From NCBI RefSeq assembly GCF_030697375.1, contig NZ_JAUYQD010000036.1, positions 1-32,134 of the forward strand: a stretch of DNA of 32,134 nucleotides. Reading direction: 5' to 3'. The DNA comes from Rhodoferax sp. (GTDB lineage Bacteria; Pseudomonadota; Gammaproteobacteria; Burkholderiales; Burkholderiaceae_C). Numbering within the stretch: the first letter of the stretch is position 1; each line of letters opens with the position of its first letter. Shown one piece after another: positions 9,008 to 16,567 of the stretch. Made by a program: the position numbers and the translations under genes. The notes under the pieces were generated by a model. It had not been told where the DNA came from. It saw nothing but the letters and a program-made list of their open reading frames with translations, and ran no database searches.

Positions 9008-9072
9008 GGATGCGATTCCTTCGGGTTGTTTGGGTTGGGTGGCGGGTGTGCGTTACAGCGGTGGTTGGCGGG

Positions 9073-9582
9073 TCAGGCTTCGGTGGTGAAAGAAGCAGTG
9101 ACGGCCGTTAGGGCCTCGGCGTAGCTGCTGACCTTGTTGGCGACCATGTACTGGCGAGTCAGCCTGTCTACCTCGGCATCGCTCATCTCTTTTGTCGCTT
9201 GCAGGTTGCCGCCTGGGCCAGCGGCATGCTCGCCAAAGCTCACGACCGGCTTGGCGCGGGCGATCAGGTCCTTCAACCAATCCACGGCGCTCACGGTCTT
9301 GGTGCTGCCCGCTTCGGAAAAACTCACTTCCTTGGCATCGGCCAGCGTGGTCATCACCGCCACGGCAGCGTCTTTTTCCTTGGGTAACAGGCAACCGGTC
9401 TTGATTTGCGCCTCGCAAAAGCTGGTGAAAGACGCCACCTGAGCGCGGCGTGCGCTCTCTGCGAATTCGGCCAGCTTGGCCTTGGCCTCGGTGGCTTCGC
9501 CCTCGGCTTTGGTGCGGGCGGCATCCGCGATAGCGGCCTGCGCTTGGGACGCGGCCAGTTGGTCTTGCAGTTCTTTGGACAT
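9073..9582 (-). CDS. Internal scaffold protein (Mu Z-like) from in-frame start
   Basis: Inside the protease gene, in the same frame, an ATG at 9582 is preceded by AGGAG (9596-9592) with nine bases between. It opens a 169-residue product starting MSKELQDQLAASQAQAAIAD. In Mu the scaffold Z is made from an internal start within gene I, and this architecture matches. The product is the coiled-coil half that would fill the procapsid and then be degraded. Confidence 0.7.
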   Translation of the reverse strand: MSKELQDQLAASQAQAAIADAARTKAEGEATEAKAKLAEFAESARRAQVASFTSFCEAQIKTGCLLPKEKDAAVAVMTTLADAKEVSFSEAGSTKTVSAVDWLKDLIARAKPVVSFGEHAAGPGGNLQATKEMSDAEVDRLTRQYMVANKVSSYAEALTAVTASFTTEA

Positions 9583-10080
9583 ACGGATGTGCTCCTGGTT
9601 AAAAAGGGGTTCGGAAAAACTCACGGTGTCGGTCGCATCACCCTCGGCAAAGTCAGCCAGGCCCGCAATGGCGGGTGGCTGCGCGCCCAGGAAGGCCACA
9701 TGGCGCAAATACCAGGCGCCGGGCTTGGGGTTGTTGGGGTGGTTGGGTGGGTAGAAGCTGGCGCTGCGCTTTTTGAAAAGCTTGGCATCCACCATTTCGG
9801 CAAACTGTGGCTGCACCTGGTGCGTGTCCATCACCAGGGTGCCTGTGCCGTTCACGGCCAGGCCTTTGACCCAGCCATACGCGGGCAGGTTGTGCTCCGG
9901 GTGGCCAACGGTCAGCGGTGCCTCACGCAAGGCGGGGTCATAGCTGGCCACCATGCCAGACACATCAGCAGCGCTGAAGTTGTGCACCGTGCCCGAGTCG
10001 TCCGTGTGGCGACCTGCGCGGAATATCTCTATCTGCGGGGGCAGGCTGACGGTTGCGGTGGTGGGGGTTTTGGAAGACAT
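9073..10080 (-). CDS. Mu I-like head maturation protease with scaffold domain
   Basis: The protein belongs to the Mu-like prophage I family. A protease-like N-terminal half (IEIFRAGRHTDDSGTVHNFS, VGHPEHNLPAYGWVKGL, KRSASFYPPNHP) is followed by an Ala/Glu/Lys-rich coiled-coil scaffold half. I favour the ATG at 10080 (335 residues) over the ATG at 10101. It lies 33 bp from the upstream dyad, as the lysozyme start does (34 bp), and both starts follow TTGCGG(G)C. It cleaves scaffold and possibly capsid during maturation. In Mu this gene follows gp31, which here lies about 20 kb away on the other strand. Confidence 0.85.
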   Translation of the reverse strand: MSSKTPTTATVSLPPQIEIFRAGRHTDDSGTVHNFSAADVSGMVASYDPALREAPLTVGHPEHNLPAYGWVKGLAVNGTGTLVMDTHQVQPQFAEMVDAKLFKKRSASFYPPNHPNNPKPGAWYLRHVAFLGAQPPAIAGLADFAEGDATDTVSFSEPLFNQEHIRMSKELQDQLAASQAQAAIADAARTKAEGEATEAKAKLAEFAESARRAQVASFTSFCEAQIKTGCLLPKEKDAAVAVMTTLADAKEVSFSEAGSTKTVSAVDWLKDLIARAKPVVSFGEHAAGPGGNLQATKEMSDAEVDRLTRQYMVANKVSSYAEALTAVTASFTTEA

Positions 10081-10113
10081 GCCGCAAGTGTCGGCAGGCA
10101 TGGCTCCGGGGGA

Positions 10114-10133
10114 TAACTAAAGCCTTTTAGCTT
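10114..10133 (-). promoter_or_regulatory. Late-promoter dyad upstream of the protease (PI position)
   Basis: Read on the minus strand, AAGCTAAAAGGCTTTAGTTA matches the perfect 20-bp palindrome upstream of lysozyme at 17 of 20 bases. In Mu, C-dependent promoters lie before exactly these two genes (Plys and PI). I infer it is the binding site of the Mor-type activator encoded next door. The plus strand also shows a weak AT-rich stem followed by seven T, which could act as a terminator. Confidence 0.65.
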
Positions 10134-10137
10134 TTTT

Positions 10138-10157
10138 TGGGCCTGCATCATCCTCGC
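10138..10157. repeat. Imperfect inverted match to 31281-31296 at possible inversion breakpoint
   Basis: TGGGCCTGCATCATCCTCGC here resembles, in inverted orientation, TGGGCTGCATGCTCGC at 31296-31281, with gaps. Both copies lie at the points where the Mu-type gene order breaks. The match is short and may be chance. Confidence 0.3.
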
Positions 10158-10200
10158 ATGCGCGAGGGCCACCGATGCAGTGGCAGTTGTTGGTTTCGGG

Positions 10201-10605
10201 CTATTCCAGATCCAGCTTGCCCTGGCGGCGGGCTATTTCGTCGGCCATCATTGCGCCAATGATCTGGCGTACCCGCATCGGAGTGAGGTGATAGGCGCGG
10301 GCCAGTTCATCGTAATTGCGGCCATTGAAGCACTCAAACATCTTGCGATCCCGCAGACTGGCCCGGTAACGCACGCCTTTGTTCAAATAGAAATTCATAC
10401 CTCCCATTTCTGCACTCAGGCGCTCGGTCTGGCGCAGTGCCATCAAAGCCAGTGCAGTGAGTCGCGAATCGCTGATGGGAAGTTCGATTATTTCCTCATC
10501 CTCAACCAACTGAATGAACAGTATTTCAGCCACCGTGCGCAGATTCTCGGGGTAGGCGGGGTCCACCAGCGCGTGCAGGGGAGCCAAGATATTTTTATCG
10601 TCCAT
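10201..10605 (-). CDS. mor: Mor-family transcription activator
   Basis: This 134-residue protein carries the Mor signature. GGMNFYLNKGVRYR precedes a C-terminal helix-turn-helix (FNGRNYDELARAYHLTPMRV, then RQIIGAM). The N-terminal half is the acidic dimerisation region. Mor/C proteins bind dyad sites as dimers and switch on middle or late transcription of Mu-like phages. It is the last gene of the early operon, ten bases after GemA. With no separate C gene visible, it probably acts directly on the dyads at 10114 and 23491. Confidence 0.93.
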   Translation of the reverse strand: MDDKNILAPLHALVDPAYPENLRTVAEILFIQLVEDEEIIELPISDSRLTALALMALRQTERLSAEMGGMNFYLNKGVRYRASLRDRKMFECFNGRNYDELARAYHLTPMRVRQIIGAMMADEIARRQGKLDLE

Positions 10606-10614
10606 GGGAGCTTC

Positions 10615-11094
10615 CTATTTTGTGGCCTCAGTTGGCACATCAGTGCGACGGCACCAGCGTTTCAACGCCTCAATCACGGTGTTGACCTGGTGGCTGTTCA
10701 AAAAACGCCAGGCATCTACTTTGGTTTGGCGCTTGACATAGGCCATCAGCGCGGCATCGGTGTTGGTGCGCACCACACCCGCCGTGGCCAGCGCACCCCA
10801 CAGCGCCCGCGCCTTGCTCCAACGTTCGTCCTGATCGTCGTCTATTGCGCGGTGCTGTGGCGCTCGCTGTGGGGTGTAGGCGGGCTTTTCGCCCCGTGCC
10901 AGCGCCTGGCTGGCCTGCAAGCCACTCAGGTGGGCAAGGTACATCTGGCGCTGCGGTGCAGACATATCCGCTGCACTGGCCTTGCCGGTGACATGCAGCT
11001 TGATGGATATCGCATCGTCAGCAGAAATGCCCAAAGCCTTTTGCGCCATGTGGATGGCGGCAAGGTGGCTTTGGCGGGGCGCAGGTTTGCTCAT
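10615..11094 (-). CDS. gemA: GemA/gp16-family regulatory protein
   Basis: The 159-residue protein has the gp16/GemA (DUF1018) pattern. An N-terminal helical part, HLAAIHMAQKALGISADDAI, and a middle MSAPQRQMYLAHLSGLQA are followed by a basic C-terminal part, VNTVIEALKRWCRRTDVPTE. In Mu, GemA affects host gene expression and DNA topology. It sits directly before Mor, as is usual. About 245 bp separate it from the previous early gene, and that gap contains a gene on the other strand. Confidence 0.85.
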   Translation of the reverse strand: MSKPAPRQSHLAAIHMAQKALGISADDAISIKLHVTGKASAADMSAPQRQMYLAHLSGLQASQALARGEKPAYTPQRAPQHRAIDDDQDERWSKARALWGALATAGVVRTNTDAALMAYVKRQTKVDAWRFLNSHQVNTVIEALKRWCRRTDVPTEATK

Positions 11095-11170
11095 TTAATT
11101 TTTCCTGTTAACAGTCGTGACGGAATAATTAAATTCCCCCAACTGACCACTTGGTCGAAAGCTGATAACA

Positions 11171-11347
11171 ATGGAAACCATTGCCAAAGATGTAGCGGAA
11201 ACCCTCGTCACCGCCATGAAAGACAAGAACAACCCCACCCATGCGAAGGAAGCAAAGGAGCTGCTTGGTACCTGGTTGATTCTGGAGCAGGAACGAATGC
11301 TCCAGTTTGAACCAAAAGCGCGAGAAATCTTGGAACCATTCATGTAA
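11171..11347 (+). CDS. Small acidic helical protein on the strand opposite the early operon
   Basis: The 58-residue frame METIAKDVAETLVTAMKDKN... ends in REILEPFM. Its amphipathic helical composition looks far more protein-like than the minus-strand frame across it. It fills the only gap in the leftward early operon and overlaps the 3' end of the DUF2786 gene by 8 bp. The ribosome binding site is weak. I do not recognise it. It may be a moron or an antitoxin-like peptide, or a chance frame. Confidence 0.5.
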   Translation: METIAKDVAETLVTAMKDKNNPTHAKEAKELLGTWLILEQERMLQFEPKAREILEPFM

Positions 11348-12041
11348 GCAACCCCCGCTCAGGAACGCCACCCACGCCCCGATTGAGCTGGGCCTGTTTT
11401 CCAGCGTCATAGCCTTGGTTCGAGTCATTGAAGGCCACATTGCGGCCTTTGGTGCGGTCCTTGACTTTGACGCTGGCCAGGGCTGGGTAACGTGTAGCCA
11501 TGAACTGCTCTGTGAGCACTTGGTCGCGTTCAGATCCTGCGAAGGATTCGATCAACCCGCGCACACCGATGACCCAGCCTCTGGCAAATTCGTCGCCCCT
11601 GGCCGTTTTGGTGATGGGCTTGCAGTTCTTGGGCTGCTTGCGGATGTGTTCCAGGCGGCCGCCTGCACATTGGCGGGAAAGCACGTCATAGGTGTAGCTG
11701 GCAACCTGCGGCGCGGCACCGACACCCACAAAGATGTACTCCATCTTTTTCCTCACGTTGAGGGACTTGGTGAGGACTCGGCCGGTGCGGCAAAAATACT
11801 GGCAGCCAAAGGCATCACCGATCAGGTCGCACAAATTAACTTCCCACGGAGTCATTGTCTGATGCCTGGCGGGTGTCGCCACCGCCAGTACGTCCGCCAG
11901 AGTGATGTCGGTTTCTGACAGGCTGTGCTCAGCCATGAGTTTCTGCGCCTGGCGCATTGCAGCAGCTGCCTCGTGGGGATTACTGGACTTGGCCAGCGCA
12001 AGGCACTTCTTGATTTTTGAGAGGGCTTGATCGCGGGTCAT
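11340..12041 (-). CDS. DUF2786-domain early phage protein
   Basis: The start at 12041 overlaps the upstream stop as ATGA and gives 233 residues. MTRDQALSKIKKCLALAKSS and the following AAAAMRQAQKLMAEHSLSE are the DUF2786 signature. The C-terminal part contains GDEFARGWVIGVRGLIESFA, seen in the companion domain of such phage proteins. The function is unknown; the family is common in early operons of Mu-like phages. The long N-terminal extension in the same frame is Arg-rich and is probably not translated. Confidence 0.8.
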   Translation of the reverse strand: MTRDQALSKIKKCLALAKSSNPHEAAAAMRQAQKLMAEHSLSETDITLADVLAVATPARHQTMTPWEVNLCDLIGDAFGCQYFCRTGRVLTKSLNVRKKMEYIFVGVGAAPQVASYTYDVLSRQCAGGRLEHIRKQPKNCKPITKTARGDEFARGWVIGVRGLIESFAGSERDQVLTEQFMATRYPALASVKVKDRTKGRNVAFNDSNQGYDAGKQAQLNRGVGGVPERGLLT

Positions 12042-12274
12042 GGCGCTTTTCCTTCTGCGGTCACAGAGGCGCTGTCGGGCCGCGCAGCGCCATCCCCCTG
12101 ACTTTCTTCTTTGGGACGATTTGGGACGGGGTTTGATGCGTTTGCGAGTGGTTTTGTGGTGGCCTGAACCTCCACAGTTCGGCACATGGCATCAAACAGC
12201 ACTTGCGCATCCTTGCCCGTCGCACGAATGCTCTGCTTGCCTTTGCGGTTGGTGATGGTGATCGCCATGGTCAT
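12038..12274 (-). CDS. Small early phage protein of unknown function
   Basis: The 78-residue frame (76 if the second ATG at 12268 is used) begins MTMAITITNRKGKQSIRATG. It overlaps both neighbours by ATGA junctions, so it is translated in series. The N-terminal half looks folded (KDAQVLFDAMCRTVEVQA); the C-terminal half is Pro/Ala/Ser-rich and probably disordered. No family is recognised. Confidence 0.7.
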   Translation of the reverse strand: MTMAITITNRKGKQSIRATGKDAQVLFDAMCRTVEVQATTKPLANASNPVPNRPKEESQGDGAARPDSASVTAEGKAP

Positions 12275-12888
12275 ACCGCCGCCACGTCCAGGCTAATGGG
12301 CACATATTCCAGCGTGGTGTCATTGCGCTTGTAAAAGCGGACGTAGGGCTTGGTGCTGGCGGTCTGTATGCTGTCGGCGATAGCCTGCATGGCGTTGACC
12401 CATTTGTCATCCCGGATGTCCAGGCGGCGCAGACTCAAGACCCGCCCGGTGTTGATCTTGCCTTCTTTGTCGGTCTGGAAGGCATGGTTGACCAGTGCCT
12501 TGATGTTGTCGTTGGCGCCCTGCGCCCACTCATGCACGCATTCATCAATCAGTGTCTTTGCCGCCATGAGCTGCTCGCCAAAGGTGATCTTGTCTTGCAT
12601 CTGGCGCACGATCTTGTATTTGCCGTCATAGCTCACCAGGGTGATGTTTCCCTTGTCGCCACCGGTCTTGACGCCATACTGGTCCAGGCTCAGAGCGCAG
12701 AAGCTGCTCACCTCCATCATGGCGCTGGCCTTGAATTTCCCCAAGGCTTGGGACTCTGCCTCTGCCATCTGGCACAGGTCATAAACCAGCTGGTTGCGCA
12801 GTTGGTCAATCTGTTTCACTTTGGACTCAGGCACCAGGTTGCCGCTGGCATCCTTCCAGTAGCCTGGGGGAATGGTTGGGTTTGTCAT
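12271..12888 (-). CDS. DUF3164-family early phage protein
   Basis: The chosen start, ATG at 12888, overlaps the upstream stop by ATGA and gives 205 residues. PPGYWKDASGNLVPESKVKQ at the N-terminus and GNITLVSYDGKYKIVRQMQD in the middle are characteristic of DUF3164, carried in the early operon of many Mu-like phages. The biochemical role is unknown. Conservation next to transposition genes suggests a part in DNA replication or its regulation. Confidence 0.88.
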   Translation of the reverse strand: MTNPTIPPGYWKDASGNLVPESKVKQIDQLRNQLVYDLCQMAEAESQALGKFKASAMMEVSSFCALSLDQYGVKTGGDKGNITLVSYDGKYKIVRQMQDKITFGEQLMAAKTLIDECVHEWAQGANDNIKALVNHAFQTDKEGKINTGRVLSLRRLDIRDDKWVNAMQAIADSIQTASTKPYVRFYKRNDTTLEYVPISLDVAAV

Positions 12889-13154
12889 TGGATGTTTGCT
12901 CCAGGTTGAAAAATTGGGGAGGTAGTAGCCATGCGGCGGGTTGCTCTTGTCGTCGCCAACTTGTCCAGAGAGCGTTGTCGTTTTGCAATCACCTTGGGAT
13001 CTGCCAAATAGCAGGCCTTGCACCAGGAGTGCGGGCCCCGCGTCTTGTGAATGAAATAGAACTCAGGATCAATGGGCCAGAATTCATTGCACTTGCAGCA
13101 CCGAATTTCAGTGCCTGCATCTGTTTCAATCGTGGGCCGCTTGAGTCGGCTCAT
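12885..13154 (-). CDS. Small zinc-finger-like early protein
   Basis: The 89-residue protein from the ATG at 13154 has two paired cysteine knuckles, CCKC near residue 22 and CKAC about 25 residues later, in IRCCKCNEFWP and HSWCKACYL. This suggests a zinc ribbon of the type found in small phage or HNH-associated proteins, but no nuclease HNH residues follow. Both ends overlap neighbours by ATGA. The C-terminus is basic, in keeping with nucleic-acid binding. Confidence 0.7.
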   Translation of the reverse strand: MSRLKRPTIETDAGTEIRCCKCNEFWPIDPEFYFIHKTRGPHSWCKACYLADPKVIAKRQRSLDKLATTRATRRMATTSPIFQPGANIQ

Positions 13155-13387
13155 GGCAGTAGCACCCCAGGCAGGCTGATGTAACCTGCGGCAAAGCCCA
13201 CCACGGCACACACCGCCCCGATGCACACCACGGCCCATACGACGCCCATCACGACGGTGTCTTTGCCATTGCGCTGTGGCCCATCAATCACACCCGGCGC
13301 AAAGGGATGGCGCGGTTTGCAGGCGCACACGCCGCAATGGCCCAGGCCTTGGCATACGCCCAGTTGCTCACAGGTACGCTTTTTCAT
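13151..13387 (-). CDS. Cys-rich small membrane protein
   Basis: The 78-residue protein has a Cys-rich N-terminus (CEQLGVCQGLGHCGVCACKP, five cysteines) and one strong C-terminal membrane segment around VVMGVVWAVVCIGAVCAVVG. It may bind a metal on the cytoplasmic side. It is embedded in the early operon through ATGA overlaps on both sides. No family is recognised. A membrane protein in a Mu-like early operon could act in superinfection exclusion, but this is speculation. Confidence 0.65.
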   Translation of the reverse strand: MKKRTCEQLGVCQGLGHCGVCACKPRHPFAPGVIDGPQRNGKDTVVMGVVWAVVCIGAVCAVVGFAAGYISLPGVLLP

Positions 13388-13557
13388 TGCAGCCTCTCTT
13401 GTCTGATCAAGCTGCCTTCGGACCTGACGTAGTTGGGGTATTCCTTGGTCAGGCTCTGCATCTGGTCGAACAAGTCCAAGGCGCTGCTGGCGGTCACCTC
13501 TCTGACGTGGACCATTCCGTCAGACAGGGTGATTCGTACGGAAAATGTTTTCAACAT
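13384..13557 (-). CDS. Small early phage protein of unknown function
   Basis: The 57-residue protein starts at the ATG at 13557, two bases before the transposition protein B stop, and begins MLKTFSVRITLSDGMVHVRE. The pattern suggests a small beta-beta-alpha fold. A longer upstream frame lies inside gene B and is rejected. It overlaps the next gene by ATGA. No family is recognised. Confidence 0.65.
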   Translation of the reverse strand: MLKTFSVRITLSDGMVHVREVTASSALDLFDQMQSLTKEYPNYVRSEGSLIRQERLQ

Positions 13558-13559
13558 GA

Positions 13560-14771
13560 TCAGCACCCCGCAACCACTTGCGCGTCTACCTGCGGCCAGC
13601 CTGCCTTGCTGGCGGCATTCATGGCACGGCATACCAGGTTGTTCACCACCAGTGGGTAGCACAGGCTGCGCGCATCGCTGGGCTTGCCACCGCGCGGCGT
13701 GTAGATCAGTCTGGCGCGGATGGCGTCAAACGCATCGGGTGTGAATACGTCAGCCAGCTTGAGTTCAAAACGGGCAAACTTGTGGGTCAGGTAGGCCTCC
13801 AGATCGTTGTCCAAGGGCTGCAGCTCCACCACCTCACACCGCTGCATCACCTCGCGCACCTCGGCGTTTTGGCTGCCCAGGCGGTCGCGCAGCTCGGGCT
13901 GGCCGATCAGGCCCACCCCCAACAGGCGTTTCATGCCGTCCTTGAGTTCCAAAAAGCGCTTGAGGTGTTTGAGCGTGGCCAGCGGCAGGCAATGGGCTTC
14001 TTCCACCACCAGCAGGTGGCGCCGCCCTGCGCGGCAACTGGCCTTGAGTAGGTCATGCACTTGCTGAAAACGCGCCTGCGGGCTGCTCTTGACCTTGAGT
14101 TGCGGGTCCAGCGCGTAAGCGATCGCCTCGGCAATGTGGCTGCTCTTGAGCGTCTTGCCCTTCTGGTCGTTGGACTCCATCGCCAGCACATAGGGACGAA
14201 TGACCAGAATGTCCCGGTTGCCGGCCTTGATGCGCTCTTCCAGGTCTTCTGACAGCGTAGTCTTGCCCGCGCCACTCTCACCCACCACCGCCAAAAAGCC
14301 GTGGTTGTTGGCGCAGTCCATCAACGCCGCGCGAACGTAGCGCACGCTGGGCGTCTGGAACACATCATCGGGGCTTTGCACGTCATCCACAAAGGGACTG
14401 CGCGGCAGGCCGAAGTGTTGGCGCGCTTCCTGGGTCAGCGCTTGGTTTTGAAGTAGCATCGGTTCGTCCTTTGTTTCAGTTTCGGTTTCGGTAATTGAGG
14501 TTGGAACTTCGTGATAGGCCTTGGCACGGTGCGAACGTGCCTTGGCCACCTTCTCCTGCAGCGCAGTGCGCAGCGCCTGCATCTGGTCTTCTGCCAGGCC
14601 CCGGGTCTGCAGATACGCGTCAATTTTTTTCATGAACTGGTCGGCGCCAAATACGGGCCACTCGCCATGCGCGCACAGGCGGCTGATGGCGGAACGGCTC
14701 ATTCCGGTGACGCGGCACAGGTCAGACTGGGGAATGCCCAATACCTTGAGTAAGCTTGCGGTCTGGCTCAT
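13560..14771 (-). CDS. Transposition protein B (MuB-like AAA+ ATPase)
   Basis: This 403-residue protein has an N-terminal helix-turn-helix (LGIPQSDLCRVTGMSRSAIS). An AAA+ ATPase follows, with Walker A GESGAGKTT near residue 165 and Walker B HLLVVEEAH near residue 245. It matches the MuB/TniB/ExeA-like ATPases that bind target DNA, deliver it to the transposase and confer target immunity. The ATG overlaps the transposase stop by ATGA, so A and B are translationally coupled. It is larger than MuB (about 312 residues). Confidence 0.93.
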   Translation of the reverse strand: MSQTASLLKVLGIPQSDLCRVTGMSRSAISRLCAHGEWPVFGADQFMKKIDAYLQTRGLAEDQMQALRTALQEKVAKARSHRAKAYHEVPTSITETETETKDEPMLLQNQALTQEARQHFGLPRSPFVDDVQSPDDVFQTPSVRYVRAALMDCANNHGFLAVVGESGAGKTTLSEDLEERIKAGNRDILVIRPYVLAMESNDQKGKTLKSSHIAEAIAYALDPQLKVKSSPQARFQQVHDLLKASCRAGRRHLLVVEEAHCLPLATLKHLKRFLELKDGMKRLLGVGLIGQPELRDRLGSQNAEVREVMQRCEVVELQPLDNDLEAYLTHKFARFELKLADVFTPDAFDAIRARLIYTPRGGKPSDARSLCYPLVVNNLVCRAMNAASKAGWPQVDAQVVAGC

Positions 14772-16546
14772 ACGCCACCCCCGGCCACCACACGCAGGCC
14801 GCCGCGCACCGTCAGACGGGCTTCCAAGGCGTCCAACTGGTCTTCGGGCACTCCCTCGGGATGCAGGCTGCGCAACGTGGCCACCAGTTCCTTGTTCATG
14901 GCCACGCCCCGGTCTTTCAGGGCCTGGGCGGCTTCAAACTGGCTCAGCATGCGCACCGGCAGCGGCGTGCTGCGGGTCGTGGTGCCGGTGGCAATGTCCA
15001 CCCCTGCTTTAGGCAGGTAGGTGCGCTGCGGTGCCTGCTCTATGACCTTGTAGGGGTCGATGCGCCCGCCAAAGGGCACCGCACCGGCCTTGCGCTTGGC
15101 CTCGGCCGCTTCGTCGGTTTGGGCCTCATAGGCAAAGCGCTGTACTTCCTTGCGGTGGGTTTCCAGCACGGTGTCTGCGGGGCGGCCGTAGTCCTCCCCG
15201 ATGGTGTTGGCATCCTCGCGGAAGCCGTCTTCGTTGCGCAGCACCACAGGCACGCTGTGCAGCAGTTCATTGCCATCACCGTCTTTCAGCAGCACCTGGG
15301 CGGCGTCCAGCGCATAGGGGTTGTGCGTGATTTGCAGGCGCTCACCCACCATCACCCCTGGCACGGTGCGCACATCAAATTCACGGCCCTTGAAGCTCAC
15401 GGTCAGCGTGTCGGTGACCTTGCGGCTTTCAGGCGTGGCGGTCAGCAACTCAAAGCACAGGGCTGCGGGTGGCGCTATGCGCAGCTGCTCTGCGCCAATG
15501 GTGAGCCACTGGTCATAGCGGGTCTTGCCGTGGCGGCTGTGCACCTTGTTGGCGTTGTACCAGCAGGCCCAGCGCTGGGCGCAGGCATTGAGTTCGGCCA
15601 GGTCGGCCACTGGCTGCAGGCGCAGGCCGGACTCAAAGCTGCGTTCAATCTGATCACGGGCTTTTTCTACCTGGCCGGTGGCGCGGGCATTGCCGGGGGC
15701 GTGGGCAATCAAATCCACCTGCAGGCGGCGCGCCAGGTTGGCAAACAAGCCGCTGGTGTTGGCGCTGCCCATGTCCATCATCAAAATGAAGGGCACGCCG
15801 TGCATGGGGTCGTTCTCGCGTTTCTGGATGGCGGCAATAAAGCTTTCTGCCAGGTTGGTGCCGCTTTCAGCGCCCATCACGTAGTGCACAAAGATGGCAC
15901 CGCTGTTGTGGTCGGTCACCTCATACGACCAAACCCGGTCCGCCTCAATGCGCTTGAGGTTGCCTGGCTTGTTCTTGTAGAACTTGTCGCGCTCCATCAC
16001 CTGCAGGCCGCTTTCCTTGGCGGTGCGGGCGTTCAGGTAATACAGCACGCACAGGGAGGCATCAATCTGCCACACATGGTTGGGGTGCAGGCTTTTGAGT
16101 TCCACAGCGGGCGCGGGGCGGTTGAGTTGGTCGGGGTGCAGGCTGTAGCTGCGCAGGGCGCGGGCTATGGCCGAGTCGCTCAGGCGTTTGAGTTCGCCCG
16201 TTGCGGCGTCCATGCTTTCGGCGCGAATTTCGCAATTGGAGATCAGTGTGTCCACGGCCTGACCGATGGACAACAGGCGTTTGCCCGTTTTGCGGTGGCT
16301 GGTCGTGAGCAGCGCGCTGATGGCAATGGCCTCTTCACGGGAGAGCTGCACGTCGCCCGCGTCACTGCGTTGTTTGCGTTCAGGTTTCACGGTTACTTTT
16401 CCTATGTGACGGTGCAAGGTGGCAGTGCTCATGCCCAGCTCTGCACCGGCTGCGTCATAGAGCGCCTGCTTGGTGCCGCGCGGCGCACTACTGGCGGCCT
16501 GCACCAGTTGCACCAGGCGCGCCACGATTGCGGGGTTGAGGGCCAT
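14768..16546 (-). CDS. DDE transposase A (MuA-like)
   Basis: The 592-residue protein has an N-terminal HTH region (GAELGMSTATLHRHIG) and a catalytic core with acidic triad D162 (HVWQIDAS), D258 (LMMDMGSANTSG) and E294 (ATGQVEKARDQI). The D-35-E spacing is canonical for the retroviral integrase superfamily. A C-terminal Mu-type beta-barrel domain (VSFKGREFDVRTVPGVMVGE) and a basic tail follow. It cuts and joins the phage ends during integration and replicative transposition. The large plus-strand open frame across it is a shadow of this gene. Confidence 0.96.
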   Translation of the reverse strand: MALNPAIVARLVQLVQAASSAPRGTKQALYDAAGAELGMSTATLHRHIGKVTVKPERKQRSDAGDVQLSREEAIAISALLTTSHRKTGKRLLSIGQAVDTLISNCEIRAESMDAATGELKRLSDSAIARALRSYSLHPDQLNRPAPAVELKSLHPNHVWQIDASLCVLYYLNARTAKESGLQVMERDKFYKNKPGNLKRIEADRVWSYEVTDHNSGAIFVHYVMGAESGTNLAESFIAAIQKRENDPMHGVPFILMMDMGSANTSGLFANLARRLQVDLIAHAPGNARATGQVEKARDQIERSFESGLRLQPVADLAELNACAQRWACWYNANKVHSRHGKTRYDQWLTIGAEQLRIAPPAALCFELLTATPESRKVTDTLTVSFKGREFDVRTVPGVMVGERLQITHNPYALDAAQVLLKDGDGNELLHSVPVVLRNEDGFREDANTIGEDYGRPADTVLETHRKEVQRFAYEAQTDEAAEAKRKAGAVPFGGRIDPYKVIEQAPQRTYLPKAGVDIATGTTTRSTPLPVRMLSQFEAAQALKDRGVAMNKELVATLRSLHPEGVPEDQLDALEARLTVRGGLRVVAGGGV

Positions 16547-16567
16547 GTTGATGGGCGGGTAGGCTGA

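Noticed and set aside
10114..10140. Plus-strand intrinsic terminator (AT-rich stem followed by T7)
   Set aside because: The stem is short and AT-rich, and the same sequence matches the lysozyme-upstream dyad, so a regulatory site is more likely. Dual use is not excluded.
11095..11343. 82-residue minus-strand frame
   Set aside because: Ser-rich shadow; the plus-strand 58-residue frame in the same place looks more like protein.
14756..16567. 603-residue plus-strand open frame
   Set aside because: It is the antisense shadow of the DDE transposase, whose catalytic residues and domain order are clear on the minus strand.
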